64,000 nt of DNA from Deltaproteobacteria bacterium (GCA_002731275.1 PCBK01000112.1:1-64000), one strand, 5' to 3'; positions 54,083-64,000 are shown, numbered from the stretch's first letter. Translations and numbers: made by a program. The notes: generated from the sequence alone by a model not told the origin.

Positions 54083-55003
54083 TCATGACAGCTCCGTCTC
54101 TGAGAGGACGGAGAAAAATGCAGAGCGATCGAGGTCCGTGATGATCCACGTCCCACTCCCCTCCGACAGACTCGACCCCCACCTTCCCTTCTCGTAGGAC
54201 AACTCGACTTCGGCCCATGATGCAATCGAAGGCTCAATCGCACAACACGCCGCCAATGGATCGTGAAATTTCTTCCCACTTGGCTTTTTGCGTAGATAAC
54301 CAGCCATGACTTTCCAGATCATCTTCAACGAACGACTCTTGTCAGTGTAAGGTGCCAATTGTTCGTGAAGTGCCTTGTCGTAATACACACCGTGGCAGAC
54401 GTTCTTGGAGACAAAGCGTCGTTCACCAATCCCCTCATATGCGATGGCGTCAAGCGCAGCATAGATGGCCCCGTTGAGATTCCAAGTCGGACATGTCTTC
54501 ATCCCACGGAACTTTGGCAATTGTTTCTCCTCAGGAACAACACCTTCACCGGCAAAACCGCCCTGTGCGATCCACCTGCCGAGACGAAAAGACATCCCCA
54601 ACGTAACACTTTGTTTGACCGCCGCGCCGAGATTCTTCACAGGACCACCTGTGATCAACGTGGTGTCTTCATCGCAATGCTCATGGTAGATCTTCCAACC
54701 AACCTCAGCCTCAAAGTCAGGCCGTATTGAATCAATGACCTTGTTATGCCACGCGGAGATATAGGTCTTGCGAGGCGCACGTTGAAAAGATGGCGTGTGC
54801 CATTCATCAGAATAGATCGTCGAACCAACTGGCAGCGCAACCCCAAAACGCGCAAGCGTCTGCTTCACCAGCCCCACCTGCTCAGGAGAACCGGGTGTCA
54901 CACAGACGGCTTTCAACCGGACACGAGGGTGCCCCAAAAGTAACAAGAGAGTCAGATAATCATCAGGATCACCGGTCTCCATATCCCATATCACATCGAT
55001 CAT
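54083..55003 (-). CDS. Inosine-uridine-type nucleoside hydrolase
   Basis: A 306-residue protein with GGAAGAG before the ATG at 55,003. N-terminal metal site IWDMETGDPDDYLTL, a variant of the family's D-x-D-x-x-x-DD; VCVTPGSPEQ and ITGGPVKNL also fit. It would split ribonucleosides into base and ribose, a salvage or scavenging role. No purine/pyrimidine preference is readable. Confidence 0.82.
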   Translation of the reverse strand: MIDVIWDMETGDPDDYLTLLLLLGHPRVRLKAVCVTPGSPEQVGLVKQTLARFGVALPVGSTIYSDEWHTPSFQRAPRKTYISAWHNKVIDSIRPDFEAEVGWKIYHEHCDEDTTLITGGPVKNLGAAVKQSVTLGMSFRLGRWIAQGGFAGEGVVPEEKQLPKFRGMKTCPTWNLNGAIYAALDAIAYEGIGERRFVSKNVCHGVYYDKALHEQLAPYTDKSRSLKMIWKVMAGYLRKKPSGKKFHDPLAACCAIEPSIASWAEVELSYEKGRWGSSLSEGSGTWIITDLDRSAFFSVLSETELS

Positions 55004-55138
55004 TTCGCTCTTCCAAGGTAGAAAAAAGGAATCACACAGGGCGCTCGCGCCTTGTCCATTGGAGACTTCGGGGCGCTGCCACAAGCGGGTGCAGGTGGCG
55101 ACCTGCAAAGAGGAGAACGAAATAGGGATGTGAAAGGT

Positions 55139-56080
55139 TCAGGCGAGATCGAAGATGAGAAACTCTGCGGACTTGTTGGCTTGGAGTTGAAGACGCCCAG
55201 TTTGACTGACCGCGACAGCATCGCCAGCAGAGAGTGTCTGGCCGTTACATTGGATCAAACCACGTGCGACTTGAATCCACACATGACGACGTGGCTTGAT
55301 CAAATGAAGCATCGACTGTTTGGGCTGTAATTTGCAGGCGTACAAGTACACATCCTGATGAATCGTTACAGCACCAAGCTGTTGGTGACTCTGCTCTGGA
55401 GAGGCGATCAGTCGGACTGGTTGTTGGCGAGTGTGTGGCTTGATCGTTCGTTGCGCGTAGCTTGGGCGATGTCCACGCTTATCGGGAAGCAGCCAGATCT
55501 GGAGTAGATGGACGGATTGCTCTTTGCGTGGATTAAATTCACTGTGACGAATCCCCGTCCCAGCAGTCATCCGTTGTATCTCTCCTGGCCGTATCACCGA
55601 ACCATTGTGCAAACTGTCTTTGTGCTCCAGGGCTCCGTCGAGGATGTAAGTGATGATCTCCATATCGCAATGAGGATGCATGGGAAATCCTCCACCTCCA
55701 GCGATACGGTCCTCATTGATCACACGTAGAGACCGAAACCCCATATGGTTGGGATCGTAATAATTGGCAAAAGAGAATGAATGGTATGTGTTCAACCATC
55801 CATGATTGGCATGTCCCCGTTCGTGTGAGCTTCTCACGACCATCGCAGACGTCGGAATGAGAGGATACGCCGCGCGAAGATCCTTCTCCTTCGCGAGCAG
55901 GTCAGCCTTCTCTCTTACAACAGGCGGTGTCTTTTGGGGCGTCTGGGAGCGAGCTGCGACAGACTCTTTTGACGTGAGCGTCGACTCTTCCGTGTCCTGC
56001 TGTGAGAGTAACAAGGGTGGCACGGAAGCCAAAACCGTAAATTGAAGTGCGTGTTTAAGCCAGTCTCGTCTTGAGAGCAT
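55139..56080 (-). CDS. Pirin-family protein with Tat signal
   Basis: A 313-residue protein. The first 26 residues (MLSRRDWLKHALQF and a hydrophobic stretch) fit a twin-arginine signal with SRRDWLK. Pirin/cupin core: FRSLRVINEDRIAGGGGFPMHPHCDMEIITYIL (metal His), KDSLHNGSVIRPGEIQRMTAGTGIRHSEFN. Pirins are usually cytosolic quercetinase-like metal cupins, so an exported, pre-folded pirin is unusual. Next to hmgA on the same strand (114 bases). Confidence 0.87.
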   Translation of the reverse strand: MLSRRDWLKHALQFTVLASVPPLLLSQQDTEESTLTSKESVAARSQTPQKTPPVVREKADLLAKEKDLRAAYPLIPTSAMVVRSSHERGHANHGWLNTYHSFSFANYYDPNHMGFRSLRVINEDRIAGGGGFPMHPHCDMEIITYILDGALEHKDSLHNGSVIRPGEIQRMTAGTGIRHSEFNPRKEQSVHLLQIWLLPDKRGHRPSYAQRTIKPHTRQQPVRLIASPEQSHQQLGAVTIHQDVYLYACKLQPKQSMLHLIKPRRHVWIQVARGLIQCNGQTLSAGDAVAVSQTGRLQLQANKSAEFLIFDLA

Positions 56081-56193
56081 CTGTCTCGCTCCTTTTGTTC
56101 GTACAGTGTTCTAGGACAAGATGATGACGCCAAATCAAAGATCAAGACCTCAGCTTCTTCGCCGCTGTCCGCTCCTTTTCAAACGAGAAGGCT

Positions 56194-57558
56194 TTACAAC
56201 GAGCCGTCGAACTTCTTCTCCAGATCGCTCCAACAGTCGAGGTAATCATCTTGGAGAGGTGCTTCTTTCGCGGCAAATTCCGTCAGATGTTGTGGAAAAC
56301 GGGTCTCGAACATAAAGGACATCGTGTTGTCGAGTTTGTGGGGAGTAAGCTCACCATTGGAAGCCTTCTCGAAGGCCTCTCGATCAGGTCCATGAGGCAG
56401 CATCATGTTGTGAAGACTCATCCCTCCAGGCACAAAGCCCTGGGGCTTCGCGTCATACTGACCGTAAATATTCCCCATCAACTCGGACATCACGTTTTTG
56501 TGATACCAGGGTGGGCGGAAGGTGTCTTCTGCGACCAACCAACGCTCACGGAACAACACGAAGTCGATATTCGCAGTGCCAGGCACACCAGAAGGCGCAG
56601 TCAAGACCGTAAAGATCGAAGGATCAGGGTGATCAAACAGGATCGCCCCTACGGGACAGTATGCGGTCAGATCGTACTTGTAAGGCGCAAAGTTCCCGTG
56701 CCACGCGACGACATCGAGAGGAGAGTGGCCGATCTTTGTCTCGTGAAATTGGCCACACCACTTGATCGTCACAGTGGACGGCGCTTCGCGGTCCTCAAAC
56801 GCCGCAACAGGTGTCTTAAAATCCCGGGGGTTCGCGAGGCAGTTGGCACCAATCGGTCCACGATCCGGCACATTAAACACCTGTCCGTAGTTCTCGCACA
56901 CAAACCCTCGACATGGACCTTCGAGGACTTCGACACGGTACACCAACCCACGAGGCAACACAGCGATCTCTTGGGGCGCGACGTCCATGATCCCCAGCTC
57001 CGTCGCGAAGCGCAATGTCCCCTCTTGTGGGACGACCAACAACTCCGAGTCAGCCGAGTAAAAATAGCTATCGACCATACTCTCAGTGACGAGATAGACA
57101 TGACTCGCCATACCCACCTGTGTGTTGACGTCGCCAGCCGTCGTCATCGTCCGCATACCAGTGAGCCACGTCAGGTCTTCACCTGTGTAAGGGACGGGAT
57201 CCCAGCGATATTGTCCAAGTGAGATGACGTCTTCTTTGACGTAGGGCGCGGACTTCCAGTAGGGCAAGTCGATCTTCTTAAAGCGGTGGGTGTGTTTGAC
57301 AGAAGGTCGGATGCGGTAACACCAGGTTCGCTCATTGTGACTGATAGGTGCAGTAAATGCCGTACCAGAGAGTTGTTCGGCGTAGAGTTTGTAGTTGACT
57401 TGCTGTGGGGAGTTCATCTTTTGAGGGAGCGCTCCAGGCAACGCCTCTGTCTCAAAACCGTTACCAAACCCAGGCATATATCCAGGCGTCGTGCCCATCG
57501 GGGTCTCTGCCTTTGTCATCGATTCACTCATCGGTGGTTTGTTGATCTTTGTGTTCAT
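56194..57558 (-). CDS. hmgA: Homogentisate 1,2-dioxygenase
   Basis: A 454-residue protein with AAGGGAGAG before the ATG. It opens the aromatic ring of homogentisate in tyrosine/phenylalanine catabolism. Family signatures: [66 protein letters not shown] and [16 protein letters not shown]. The His/Glu iron ligands lie in the last two segments. No other tyrosine-catabolism gene is adjacent. Confidence 0.97.
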   Translation of the reverse strand: MNTKINKPPMSESMTKAETPMGTTPGYMPGFGNGFETEALPGALPQKMNSPQQVNYKLYAEQLSGTAFTAPISHNERTWCYRIRPSVKHTHRFKKIDLPYWKSAPYVKEDVISLGQYRWDPVPYTGEDLTWLTGMRTMTTAGDVNTQVGMASHVYLVTESMVDSYFYSADSELLVVPQEGTLRFATELGIMDVAPQEIAVLPRGLVYRVEVLEGPCRGFVCENYGQVFNVPDRGPIGANCLANPRDFKTPVAAFEDREAPSTVTIKWCGQFHETKIGHSPLDVVAWHGNFAPYKYDLTAYCPVGAILFDHPDPSIFTVLTAPSGVPGTANIDFVLFRERWLVAEDTFRPPWYHKNVMSELMGNIYGQYDAKPQGFVPGGMSLHNMMLPHGPDREAFEKASNGELTPHKLDNTMSFMFETRFPQHLTEFAAKEAPLQDDYLDCWSDLEKKFDGSL

Positions 57559-57685
57559 GGGGCTCTCCCTTTTGTAGTATGGCGATTGTGACCGATATCC
57601 AAGTAGACAACCGCGCAGAAAAAGTCAAGCATACACACAACAAAACATCGCCCCTAAGACACCGACTTACCGAGTCATCGAACGT

Positions 57686-58687
57686 CTACTTGGACAGCTC
57701 CCCCTCCGGTTCTTCTTTGGAGAGCGCACGAAGCACCCTATCGGTCAGGTGTTGACTGTAAGCGTTGACCTTCCAGTGTCCAGGCATCCAACCGATTAAA
57801 AAGCGGTGAAAATCGGCCCAGGCCCAGGCAAATAATCCCCTCCACTCTTCTTCGAGCGCGTCGACATCAATGTCTTTCTTTCGTCTCGCCAAGGCAGCCC
57901 TGAGTGATACAAAGTAGAATGACAGGAGGTCTTCTTCGAGGACTGCACATTCTTCTTCATCAAGACAACTCCCGAGAAAGTAAGCGACATCTTTCATTCC
58001 ACAGCCTCCCCCCACGTACTGGAAATCGACGGCTGCGACAGCGCCATCCTCCCCAAAGCAAAAGTTGGCGACCTTGGCGTCACCGTGGACGATCGTCTGA
58101 AATGAGCTTGTCTTGAGACGTCGATCGATAAGAGGTGCGGCTTGTTGTAGCGCTTTGTCCTCCATAGCGGCGAGTTCATCGGGGCGTGTGTCGAGCTGCC
58201 AGTAGGTCCCAGTCTCCCAGAGCCCAGCAGGCTGACACATCATGAAGGCCGCGTGAAAGGACGCAAGCCACGACAGACAAGACTCGACGTCGCGATGTGA
58301 GGGCTGGTTTTTTCGGAGCGGGAAGCCTGCTGTGTCGAGGTCTTCGAGAAGGAGAAAGGCATCCCCCTCCAGAGTCCCTTCACCGTAACAACGTGGAATG
58401 CGACAATCAGGACCACAATGTTCACTCCACACGCGATACCATGCCCTCTCGACTTCGTACGAGCGCAATTTTCTTTGATGAGAGTGAGAGGTTGCCCAGC
58501 CTCGTGGATGGGATATCTCTTCGGGGATGACGATATGTTTGAGGATGATTGTATCGACCTCACCACCTTCTAATGCCACACGGACAAGTTCGCCATACCC
58601 ACTCCACAACGTCTGAATCACTTCCTGAATGGAGAGCGCATCAGCTCGCATTGTTCGTAAGATATGGGACTTTAGTGTTGGGTGCAT
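57686..58687 (-). CDS. Aminoglycoside-phosphotransferase-fold kinase (EcKL-like)
   Basis: A 333-residue protein with CAGGAGTC before the ATG at 58,687. Kinase motifs: [12 protein letters not shown] (Brenner HGD-N) and [22 protein letters not shown] (DFQ with the family's G-rich follow-on), [12 protein letters not shown] near the Lys. The fold phosphorylates small molecules. The motif set is like ecdysteroid/choline-type kinases and does not by itself show antibiotic resistance. Confidence 0.82.
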   Translation of the reverse strand: MHPTLKSHILRTMRADALSIQEVIQTLWSGYGELVRVALEGGEVDTIILKHIVIPEEISHPRGWATSHSHQRKLRSYEVERAWYRVWSEHCGPDCRIPRCYGEGTLEGDAFLLLEDLDTAGFPLRKNQPSHRDVESCLSWLASFHAAFMMCQPAGLWETGTYWQLDTRPDELAAMEDKALQQAAPLIDRRLKTSSFQTIVHGDAKVANFCFGEDGAVAAVDFQYVGGGCGMKDVAYFLGSCLDEEECAVLEEDLLSFYFVSLRAALARRKKDIDVDALEEEWRGLFAWAWADFHRFLIGWMPGHWKVNAYSQHLTDRVLRALSKEEPEGELSK

Positions 58688-58778
58688 CAAGTGACTCCTG
58701 CGCAAAAATGCCATTACACGGCAAAGAAGACACAAGGTCAAGGCATTCTCGTGTTTTCCCCCATCCCCTCAAACAAAC

Positions 58779-59180
58779 CTACTGGTTCCAACCATTTTTC
58801 TTCGCGAGACGCTTCATACGACGTTGCATACGACGGAATCGTCGCTCTTGACACCTGGGTCCACACTTCTTTTTGCCTTGGACAGGGGGAACGCCCAGAC
58901 CTTTTCCGAGATCGTTCATCGCTTTGTTGAGCTTTGCGAGTGTCAGGTCGTATTGTTTCTTCAGTCTCTTGGCGCGTAGCAACAAGAAGGTCACACGACG
59001 AGACTTTGCCTTCGCCATATCACCCTCGCTTCTCTGTTTCTTGGTGACTTTCTTCGCGGAGAGTGTCGACTTCATTTTCACACTCTGTTTCGCGACGGCC
59101 TTCTTTCCAGCAAAACTTTGGCCTCCAAAACAAAACATCACGACAGCCACCACAAACAAACTCTTTGCAATTGTACGCAT
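58779..59180 (-). CDS. Small secreted basic protein
   Basis: A 133-residue protein with AAAAGGAG before the ATG at 59,180. Signal peptide (SLFVVAVVMFCFGGQSFA), then a very Lys/Arg-rich helical body and CGPRC. No family is recognised. Possibly nucleic-acid or envelope binding. Confidence 0.65.
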   Translation of the reverse strand: MRTIAKSLFVVAVVMFCFGGQSFAGKKAVAKQSVKMKSTLSAKKVTKKQRSEGDMAKAKSRRVTFLLLRAKRLKKQYDLTLAKLNKAMNDLGKGLGVPPVQGKKKCGPRCQERRFRRMQRRMKRLAKKNGWNQ

Positions 59181-59395
59181 AGACAAAACTCCTTTTATTG
59201 GTCGAAGACACCTCAGTGTGCCTTCAGGTACATGCTCTTGCGTCATGGGCTGGCTCTACAAAAACACACCCTTGCCCATGTCTTTCGCGCTCAGGCGCTG
59301 TTTTGTATGTCGAAGGATGAAACGATTTTGCACGAGGCAACAGCACATTTTTTTCACTGTCTTCACAAAACGCGCTTCGCTTGTTTCGGCTTTTG

Positions 59396-60037
59396 TCAAC
59401 CAGACAGGGGGTTTATGGGACCAGTCTTCATCCACCCTATCACACACACCCGTTCTTTGTGTGTCAACAGGACTTCGTGTTCGAGGGCTGCGCTTTGAAA
59501 CATCGCGAAGTGTCCGAGCGAAGGAGGGATATCGACGACCTCTTCTTTGTTTTTTGTCGGGATAAACAAGCGAAGTTGACCACCATCAGGCTCTCTCCAG
59601 TCGGGATTGAGATACAGGGCAAAGGACAGAAGGCGCGATCGATCGGTGTGGAATTGATCGAGATGGCGACGGTAGTATCCACCAGCCGGATAGATTGCGA
59701 AGTGGCATTCAAAAGAACGCAGCGCCAAAAAACAGGTGCGATTGAGAATCACACGTAACGCATCGAGACGTTGCCAGAGTTCTTGTTCGGCAGGACCCAT
59801 ATTTTCTTCTTGGAACCAACGGATATATGTCTTGCGAATGGATTGCTCTTGATCGGCGGACTTCCCAATCCCAGCGGCGTCCATCTCGTCTTGTGCGAAG
59901 TGTGTAAGGGCTTCTTCGCGTAGTCCCTGCAACAGTGATGTCGAGAAGAGAGCACTAGAGCGTCCCCAGTGCTGTTCGGCGAGTGACGCGATAAAAGAAT
60001 CCAAATGCTCGGAAGGAAATGTTGTGGACCTGTCCAT
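59396..60037 (-). CDS. 2-oxoglutarate/Fe(II) oxygenase (P4H-like)
   Basis: A 213-residue protein with CTGGAGG before the ATG at 60,037. Iron site H-x-D in YYRRHLDQFHTD and distal His in ALEHEVLLT, followed by the 2OG-binding Arg region (KERVCVIGW). YLNPDWREPDGGQLRLF is the usual core strand. Target may be a protein side chain or small molecule. Confidence 0.85.
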   Translation of the reverse strand: MDRSTTFPSEHLDSFIASLAEQHWGRSSALFSTSLLQGLREEALTHFAQDEMDAAGIGKSADQEQSIRKTYIRWFQEENMGPAEQELWQRLDALRVILNRTCFLALRSFECHFAIYPAGGYYRRHLDQFHTDRSRLLSFALYLNPDWREPDGGQLRLFIPTKNKEEVVDIPPSLGHFAMFQSAALEHEVLLTHKERVCVIGWMKTGPINPLSG

Positions 60038-60558
60038 CAAGTGAAACCTCCAGGATACAGGTGCGCATTGATTTGCGCATCCAAAGAGGTCCTTCTGGAA
60101 AGGCACAAAAAATAGGACGTGAAGTCGGTAAAAGAGTCAACCCCCTCTCATACAAACCTCCTCATACAGGACATCGACGGAACTGTCCCTTCAAACATCA
60201 ACTGTCCCTCCAACAAACAGACACACGAGATAAACCAAGAAAACAAGAAAAAACAAACCTTTAAAAAGAACACCTGCGTACCATTTTCTGTCACAAGAGA
60301 AGCGTGATGTTCCCCTCCTTTGTGACCATGTCATCCTATATACTCTTCCAAGCACACAACAAACACGAGAAGACAACAATAAACCCCTTGAAATGATAGG
60401 GCTTCACAGAAACATCGTAAATATTCTCATCTTGTCAAAAACAACCCCTTCAAAAAGACACACATCCCTCTTGTTGCGGTATCATTTTGGACAAGATGTA
60501 CATGACGTTGTGGTTTGGGCTGGCTCTACACGACAAAATAGAAGACACAAAGAGGTCG
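60038..60558. other. Gene-free AT-rich stretch with short direct repeats
   Basis: No gene is convincing. AACTGTCCCT occurs at 60,181-60,190 and again, offset by 19 bases, at 60,200-60,209. Several A-rich tracts (for example 60,239-60,256) follow. Probably the promoter region for the 2OG oxygenase or regulatory spacer. Confidence 0.45.
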
Positions 60559-61362
60559 TCACGAGGCGACGGTTTTCTCAGATATCCCTTGAAGCCCCCT
60601 GACCATGAGCGTCCCACAGCCTCCATCTTCTTTACGTCGCCAACTGTTTGCCCGGCGACAGTGAATATCTTGATCTCGAAAAAATTGGTGTATCTCTTGT
60701 AGTCGTTCATCAGGCGGACTACGAAATGTCGCGTGTTCAACGGTGTTACAGAGCAGGAGATGGAGTGTCACTTCAGGAAAGGACCTCATCACGTCGGCCA
60801 TCGCGTCCAGCTCCTGCTGTGAATCGTTGATTCCGTCGATAAGCAGGTAATTGATACCGAGCTTGCGTTTTTTGTTCCGCGAGAGTGTGGGCCAAGCCTC
60901 TTTTAGCGTTTGCAGAAGTCCTTCACAAGACGGTCCTCGTGGGATGAGCTGTTTATGTGTCGCTTCGATCGCGGAGTGGAGGGAGAGCATGACGCCGTTG
61001 TGAGGGAGCTGTAAAAGCTTCCGAAGATGCTTGAGTGGAGAGCCTGTTGTTGTCACAGAGACAGGGAGCGCGAAGTCTTCGATCAATTGCTTTGTGACAT
61101 CCCAGTTGTGAAGCGGCTCACCGATACCAGAGAGAGTGATACGTTCGGGAGTGCAGAGGTTTGTCGCGACTTCAATTTGCGTCATCATCTCATCGAAGGT
61201 GAGATGGCGAAAAAACCCTTTGGCACCAGAAGCGCAAAAGGGACACCCAACGACACAACCAACCTGGGTCGAGAGGCACAAGGTTCCACTGCCGTAGAAG
61301 ACAGCCTCAACGACCTTTCCGTCATCGAGTTGGATTGGGATCACTTTATTCTCTTTGGTCAT
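60559..61362 (-). CDS. RlmN/Cfr-like radical SAM protein lacking the N-terminal domain
   Basis: A 267-residue protein starting at 61,362 (GGAGTGAC before the ATG). Radical SAM cluster CVVGCPFC (C-x3-C-x2-C), GSGTLCLSTQVGC, GIGEPLHNWD, LSLHSAIEATHKQLIP and late GCGTLMVRG with a Cys suited to the RlmN methylation mechanism. RlmN/Cfr normally have about 350-400 residues; the usual N-terminal accessory domain is absent. It may still modify RNA, but activity should not be assumed. Confidence 0.82.
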   Translation of the reverse strand: MTKENKVIPIQLDDGKVVEAVFYGSGTLCLSTQVGCVVGCPFCASGAKGFFRHLTFDEMMTQIEVATNLCTPERITLSGIGEPLHNWDVTKQLIEDFALPVSVTTTGSPLKHLRKLLQLPHNGVMLSLHSAIEATHKQLIPRGPSCEGLLQTLKEAWPTLSRNKKRKLGINYLLIDGINDSQQELDAMADVMRSFPEVTLHLLLCNTVEHATFRSPPDERLQEIHQFFRDQDIHCRRANSWRRKEDGGCGTLMVRGLQGISEKTVAS

Positions 61363-61606
61363 GTCACTCCACGCAAGCACGGGGAAGATGACATCTTTCC
61401 CCAAAAAAGACAGAATACTTCTGACATGAAGACCGTCTGAATCAGAAAGGCAGTACGGCACAAGATCTCATGAGATTTCAAGCCTCTGGTGTGGTGTATC
61501 ACTTTCTTTCAGGTGACACAAGCTCCTCAAAGGACATGCCACCCCACCCTGCTTTTGGTGGCGTCACACACCAACACATCAACCTCAACACATGGAGAAC
61601 GCTCCG

Positions 61607-61822
61607 ATGACAACTGAAGAGACCACAAAGAAAGAAAAAGAACAGGAGAGGGACGAGAAAAAAGAAGAAAAGAAAGGAGAACAGAAGTCGGATCTTCGGG
61701 AGACGATGGACCTCTCAGAGGATGACGCGGAGTTCGCGTTTTTTTCGAACAAAGAACCCACTCACTCCCCTTCGCAATCTGACCTCCCCGCCAACACAAA
61801 AGACGAACAGAGCGAAGAGTGA
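61607..61822 (+). CDS. Small acidic Lys/Glu-rich protein
   Basis: A 71-residue protein (76 if started at 61,592). GGAG precedes the ATG at 61,607. Low complexity, with charged KEKEQERDEKKEEKKGEQK then an acidic tail ending DEQSEE. No domain; possibly real but weakly supported. Confidence 0.45.
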   Translation: MTTEETTKKEKEQERDEKKEEKKGEQKSDLRETMDLSEDDAEFAFFSNKEPTHSPSQSDLPANTKDEQSEE

Positions 61823-61847
61823 GATTTTTCAAAGACAAAGAATCCTA

Positions 61848-63125
61848 TCAACCGAGGTCTTCTTCGGGGTCATCTCCCCACGGAGCGACCTTGATCAGCA
61901 GTAACATCCCAGGAATCGCGAGTAACGTACACAGATAGAAGAAGTTGGTCCAGCCGGTTGACTCGACAATATATCCCGTTGAGGCGTTCACAAGGGTCCG
62001 TGGAACAGCCATAAAGCTCGTAAGCAGAGCGTATTGGGTCGCTGTAAAAGCTTTGTTCGTCGAACGCGCCATAAAGGCCACAAAGGCAGCAGAACCGAGT
62101 CCTACACCGAGATATTCGAGCCCAACGACGACACCCAGTACGATGGGTGAGGGTCCTGCCTCGGAGAGCACTGCAAACCCCAGGATGGTCACGATCTGCA
62201 CGAGCCCAAACACCCACAGCGCTCTGTTGATCCCAATCCTCACCATCAACAAACCACCCACAACGCCACCAGCGATTGAAGCCCACAAACCGACGAGTTT
62301 GGCGATCGTACCGATTTGAGTCTTGGTGAAGCCGACATCCAAATAGAATGGCGTCGAGAGTGATGTTGCCATCGTGTCACCGAGTTTGTAGAGGAACAGA
62401 AAGGCCAAAATCAACAGCGCACTTTGCACACCATTGCGTGTGAAGAATTCCTTGAAAGGCTCGATCACAGCATCCTTAATGGAGGTCGGTGCGGAGACGG
62501 TCTCTTTGGGTTCAGGTGCGAGGAAGCTCGCGATCACCCCAATCAACATAAAGGCCGCCGTGATCACAAAGACAGAGCTCCAAGGCATACGGTCAGCGAG
62601 GACGAGAGAGACTCCACCGGGGATCAAGCCAGCGACACGGTAGGCATTAACAAACATAGAGCTGCCCAAGCCCAACTCATGGTCGGGTAGGATTTCGCGT
62701 CGATATGCGTCGAGGACAATATCCTGACTTGCGCTGAAGAATGACACAATCATACACAGATAGGCGATGGTCCAGATGCTCTGTTTAGGAGAGAAAAATC
62801 CGAGGCCTCCTATTAACAACATCAACAGGATCTGTGTGATCAACGCCCAACCTCTTCGACGTCCGAGAAGAGGTGGGATAAAACGATCCATCATGGGAGC
62901 CCACAAAAACTTCCATGTATACGGAAGCTGTAAAAGCGCAAACATGCCAATGGTTTTCAAATTGACGCCCTCAGAGCGGAGCCAAGCGGGGATCAGTTGT
63001 AAGAGCAGATACAGTGGCAATCCCGACGAGAAGCCCATCAGGATACAGGCCAACATCCTGCGGTTAAAGAACGCCTCGATCAGGCTTATTTTTTGAGGAG
63101 ACTCAGAGGGGTGAGAATCGGACAT
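61848..63125 (-). CDS. AmpG-like MFS permease (muropeptide transporter family)
   Basis: A 425-residue protein with about 12 helices. AmpG/PAT signatures: GFSSGLPLYLLLQLIPAWLRSEGV, LLQLPYTWKFLWAPMMDR and SASQDIVLDAYRREIL. AmpG carries muropeptides for recycling and can influence beta-lactamase induction. Start at 63,125 chosen; an extension to 63,200 is open but hydrophilic and unlike the family. Confidence 0.9.
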   Translation of the reverse strand: MSDSHPSESPQKISLIEAFFNRRMLACILMGFSSGLPLYLLLQLIPAWLRSEGVNLKTIGMFALLQLPYTWKFLWAPMMDRFIPPLLGRRRGWALITQILLMLLIGGLGFFSPKQSIWTIAYLCMIVSFFSASQDIVLDAYRREILPDHELGLGSSMFVNAYRVAGLIPGGVSLVLADRMPWSSVFVITAAFMLIGVIASFLAPEPKETVSAPTSIKDAVIEPFKEFFTRNGVQSALLILAFLFLYKLGDTMATSLSTPFYLDVGFTKTQIGTIAKLVGLWASIAGGVVGGLLMVRIGINRALWVFGLVQIVTILGFAVLSEAGPSPIVLGVVVGLEYLGVGLGSAAFVAFMARSTNKAFTATQYALLTSFMAVPRTLVNASTGYIVESTGWTNFFYLCTLLAIPGMLLLIKVAPWGDDPEEDLG

Positions 63126-63273
63126 ATGGGACACTCTCTTGCTTGTGGGACATTCATCCCGGAAGTGGGTTGCTTGTTGGCGACGTGGGCCAAAGTTCAA
63201 CGGAGAGTGTAATCAACAAGGGAAGAGAAAGAAAAAAACCTACCAACATACGACAAAGGTTGTGCAGCGGCGG

Positions 63274-63753
63274 TCAGGAGTCCATGTACGATTGGAGTTC
63301 ATGTTCGAGTTTGTTGCGGTTCCCTGATGGGACGAAGAAAAAAGCCCCCTTGTAACTCTTGCCGCCTTGCTTGTGTTTTTTGATCCTGATAACAACGCGC
63401 TTTTCACTGTCGACGAAGACCTTCTTGATGTGTGTCCAGGGAATGAGCAGGACAACTCTTTGGCCGATCTTATCGTCACCTTTATTCCGCAAAAAAGGAA
63501 AGATCACAAGCACAAGAGGGAGGACCATGACAAAGCGCGGCATGTCCTTCCAGACAAAACCAAGCGCGATGATACCGGCATACGCCAAAAAGAACAGCCC
63601 CACAAGCATCGTGCTGTTGAGGAGATTCTTTTGTTCGAATCCTTCGAGGTGAAGACCTTCGGGAGCAGGTCTACAGAGCCCCTCTCCAGTGATTTTGATG
63701 GGGACATCGTTATTGGCAATGACAGGTGGGACAAATTTTCCAGGGAATTCCAT
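63274..63753 (-). CDS. Unknown two-helix membrane protein
   Basis: A 159-residue protein with TATGGAGGCC before the ATG at 63,753. Two adjacent membrane helices (STMLVGLFFLAYAGIIALGFVW, RFVMVLPLVLVIF) separate a 55-residue N-terminal part from a basic C-terminus with VVIRIKKHKQGGKS. Resembles PH-like membrane proteins loosely, but not enough to name. Confidence 0.7.
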   Translation of the reverse strand: MEFPGKFVPPVIANNDVPIKITGEGLCRPAPEGLHLEGFEQKNLLNSTMLVGLFFLAYAGIIALGFVWKDMPRFVMVLPLVLVIFPFLRNKGDDKIGQRVVLLIPWTHIKKVFVDSEKRVVIRIKKHKQGGKSYKGAFFFVPSGNRNKLEHELQSYMDS

Positions 63754-64000
63754 GGGTGGCCTCCATAACAGATAGAGCATCAAATTGAAGTCATTACGCA
63801 AACCAACACACTTCCTTCCCATCCTATTCCGGCTCGACATATCAAAAAATGGCGTAAAAGTGAACCTTTTGTGTGTCGGGCCTGTTTTTGGATAGAGTGG
63901 ACCCAATCTTTGGCACCTTGAATTTACAAAAAAGACCTTGAAAAAGGATTTCAGGCCCCAAAACATCCACTAGACCAAAAAAGCAAAGGAGAGCAAAACC
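63754..64000. other. Right end of window, probable ribosome site of next + gene
   Basis: Non-coding. The last bases AAAGGAGAGCAAAACC suggest the ribosome site of a plus-strand gene that begins just beyond the window. Confidence 0.35.

Overview
The window joins two different kinds of DNA. Bases 1-96 and about 22,237-64,000 look like chromosome of a Gram-negative, myxobacteria-like (deltaproteobacterial, Myxococcota-type) organism. The clues are many lipoproteins, a secreted protein ending in a MYXO-CTERM-like tail, a 14-unit Cys-rich repeat lipoprotein, a c-haem/copper monooxygenase lipoprotein, apolipoprotein N-acyltransferase and homogentisate dioxygenase. I cannot name the species.

Bases 94-22,236 form an integrated mobile island sitting at the 3' end of an intact tRNA-Asn gene. 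Both ends share GAGCAA. Joining the ends in silico recreates a dyad-symmetric attP (19-bp half-sites, 16/19 matching) of the kind used by large serine recombinases. The tRNA's presumed own terminator is found at the far end (22,240-22,273), as expected if 22.1 kb was inserted between gene and terminator. The attP lies inside the recombinase reading frame: integration removes a C-terminal helix-turn-helix segment (21,772-22,236) and replaces it with codons read from the tRNA. The resident recombinase also has a frameshift.

The island cargo is mainly defence-like. From the left it has an unknown gene, an HNH protein, a TPR protein with a PD-(D/E)XK nuclease end, a protein with a nucleoside-phosphorylase (PNP) end, and a long prokaryotic Argonaute whose PIWI catalytic residues look lost. 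The last two genes overlap by ATGA. A divergent AlbA/Schlafen-like regulator follows. Next is a five-gene minus-strand operon: SF1 (UPF1-like) helicase, winged-helix protein (with an in-frame TAG), phospholipase-D-family nuclease, a CARF-like/sigma54-activator AAA+ protein, and an unknown small protein. Upstream of the helicase is a good -24/-12 (sigma54) promoter candidate, which fits the operon encoding its own sigma54 activator. Two tandem dyad repeats stand between it and a divergent PIN-like gene.

The rest is chromosomal. 22.3-31 kb has a small kinase, a GC-rich run of three hairpins (possible structured RNA), an esterase and secreted or lipid-anchored proteins. 32-37 kb has an MFS exporter, a hydrolase, RidA and a WYL regulator that share a TGTCAGCAG motif. 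37-42 kb has a prenyl-diphosphate synthase/UbiA prenyltransferase pair, a phospholipase-A2-like secreted protein and a CAP-domain lipoprotein. 42-50 kb has a hybrid-less histidine kinase, a seven-bladed-propeller secreted protein, lnt and a subtilase. 50-64 kb is metabolic: SDR, PEP carboxylase, nucleoside hydrolase, Tat-type pirin, hmgA, a kinase-like protein, a 2OG oxygenase, an RlmN-like radical SAM enzyme and an AmpG-like permease.
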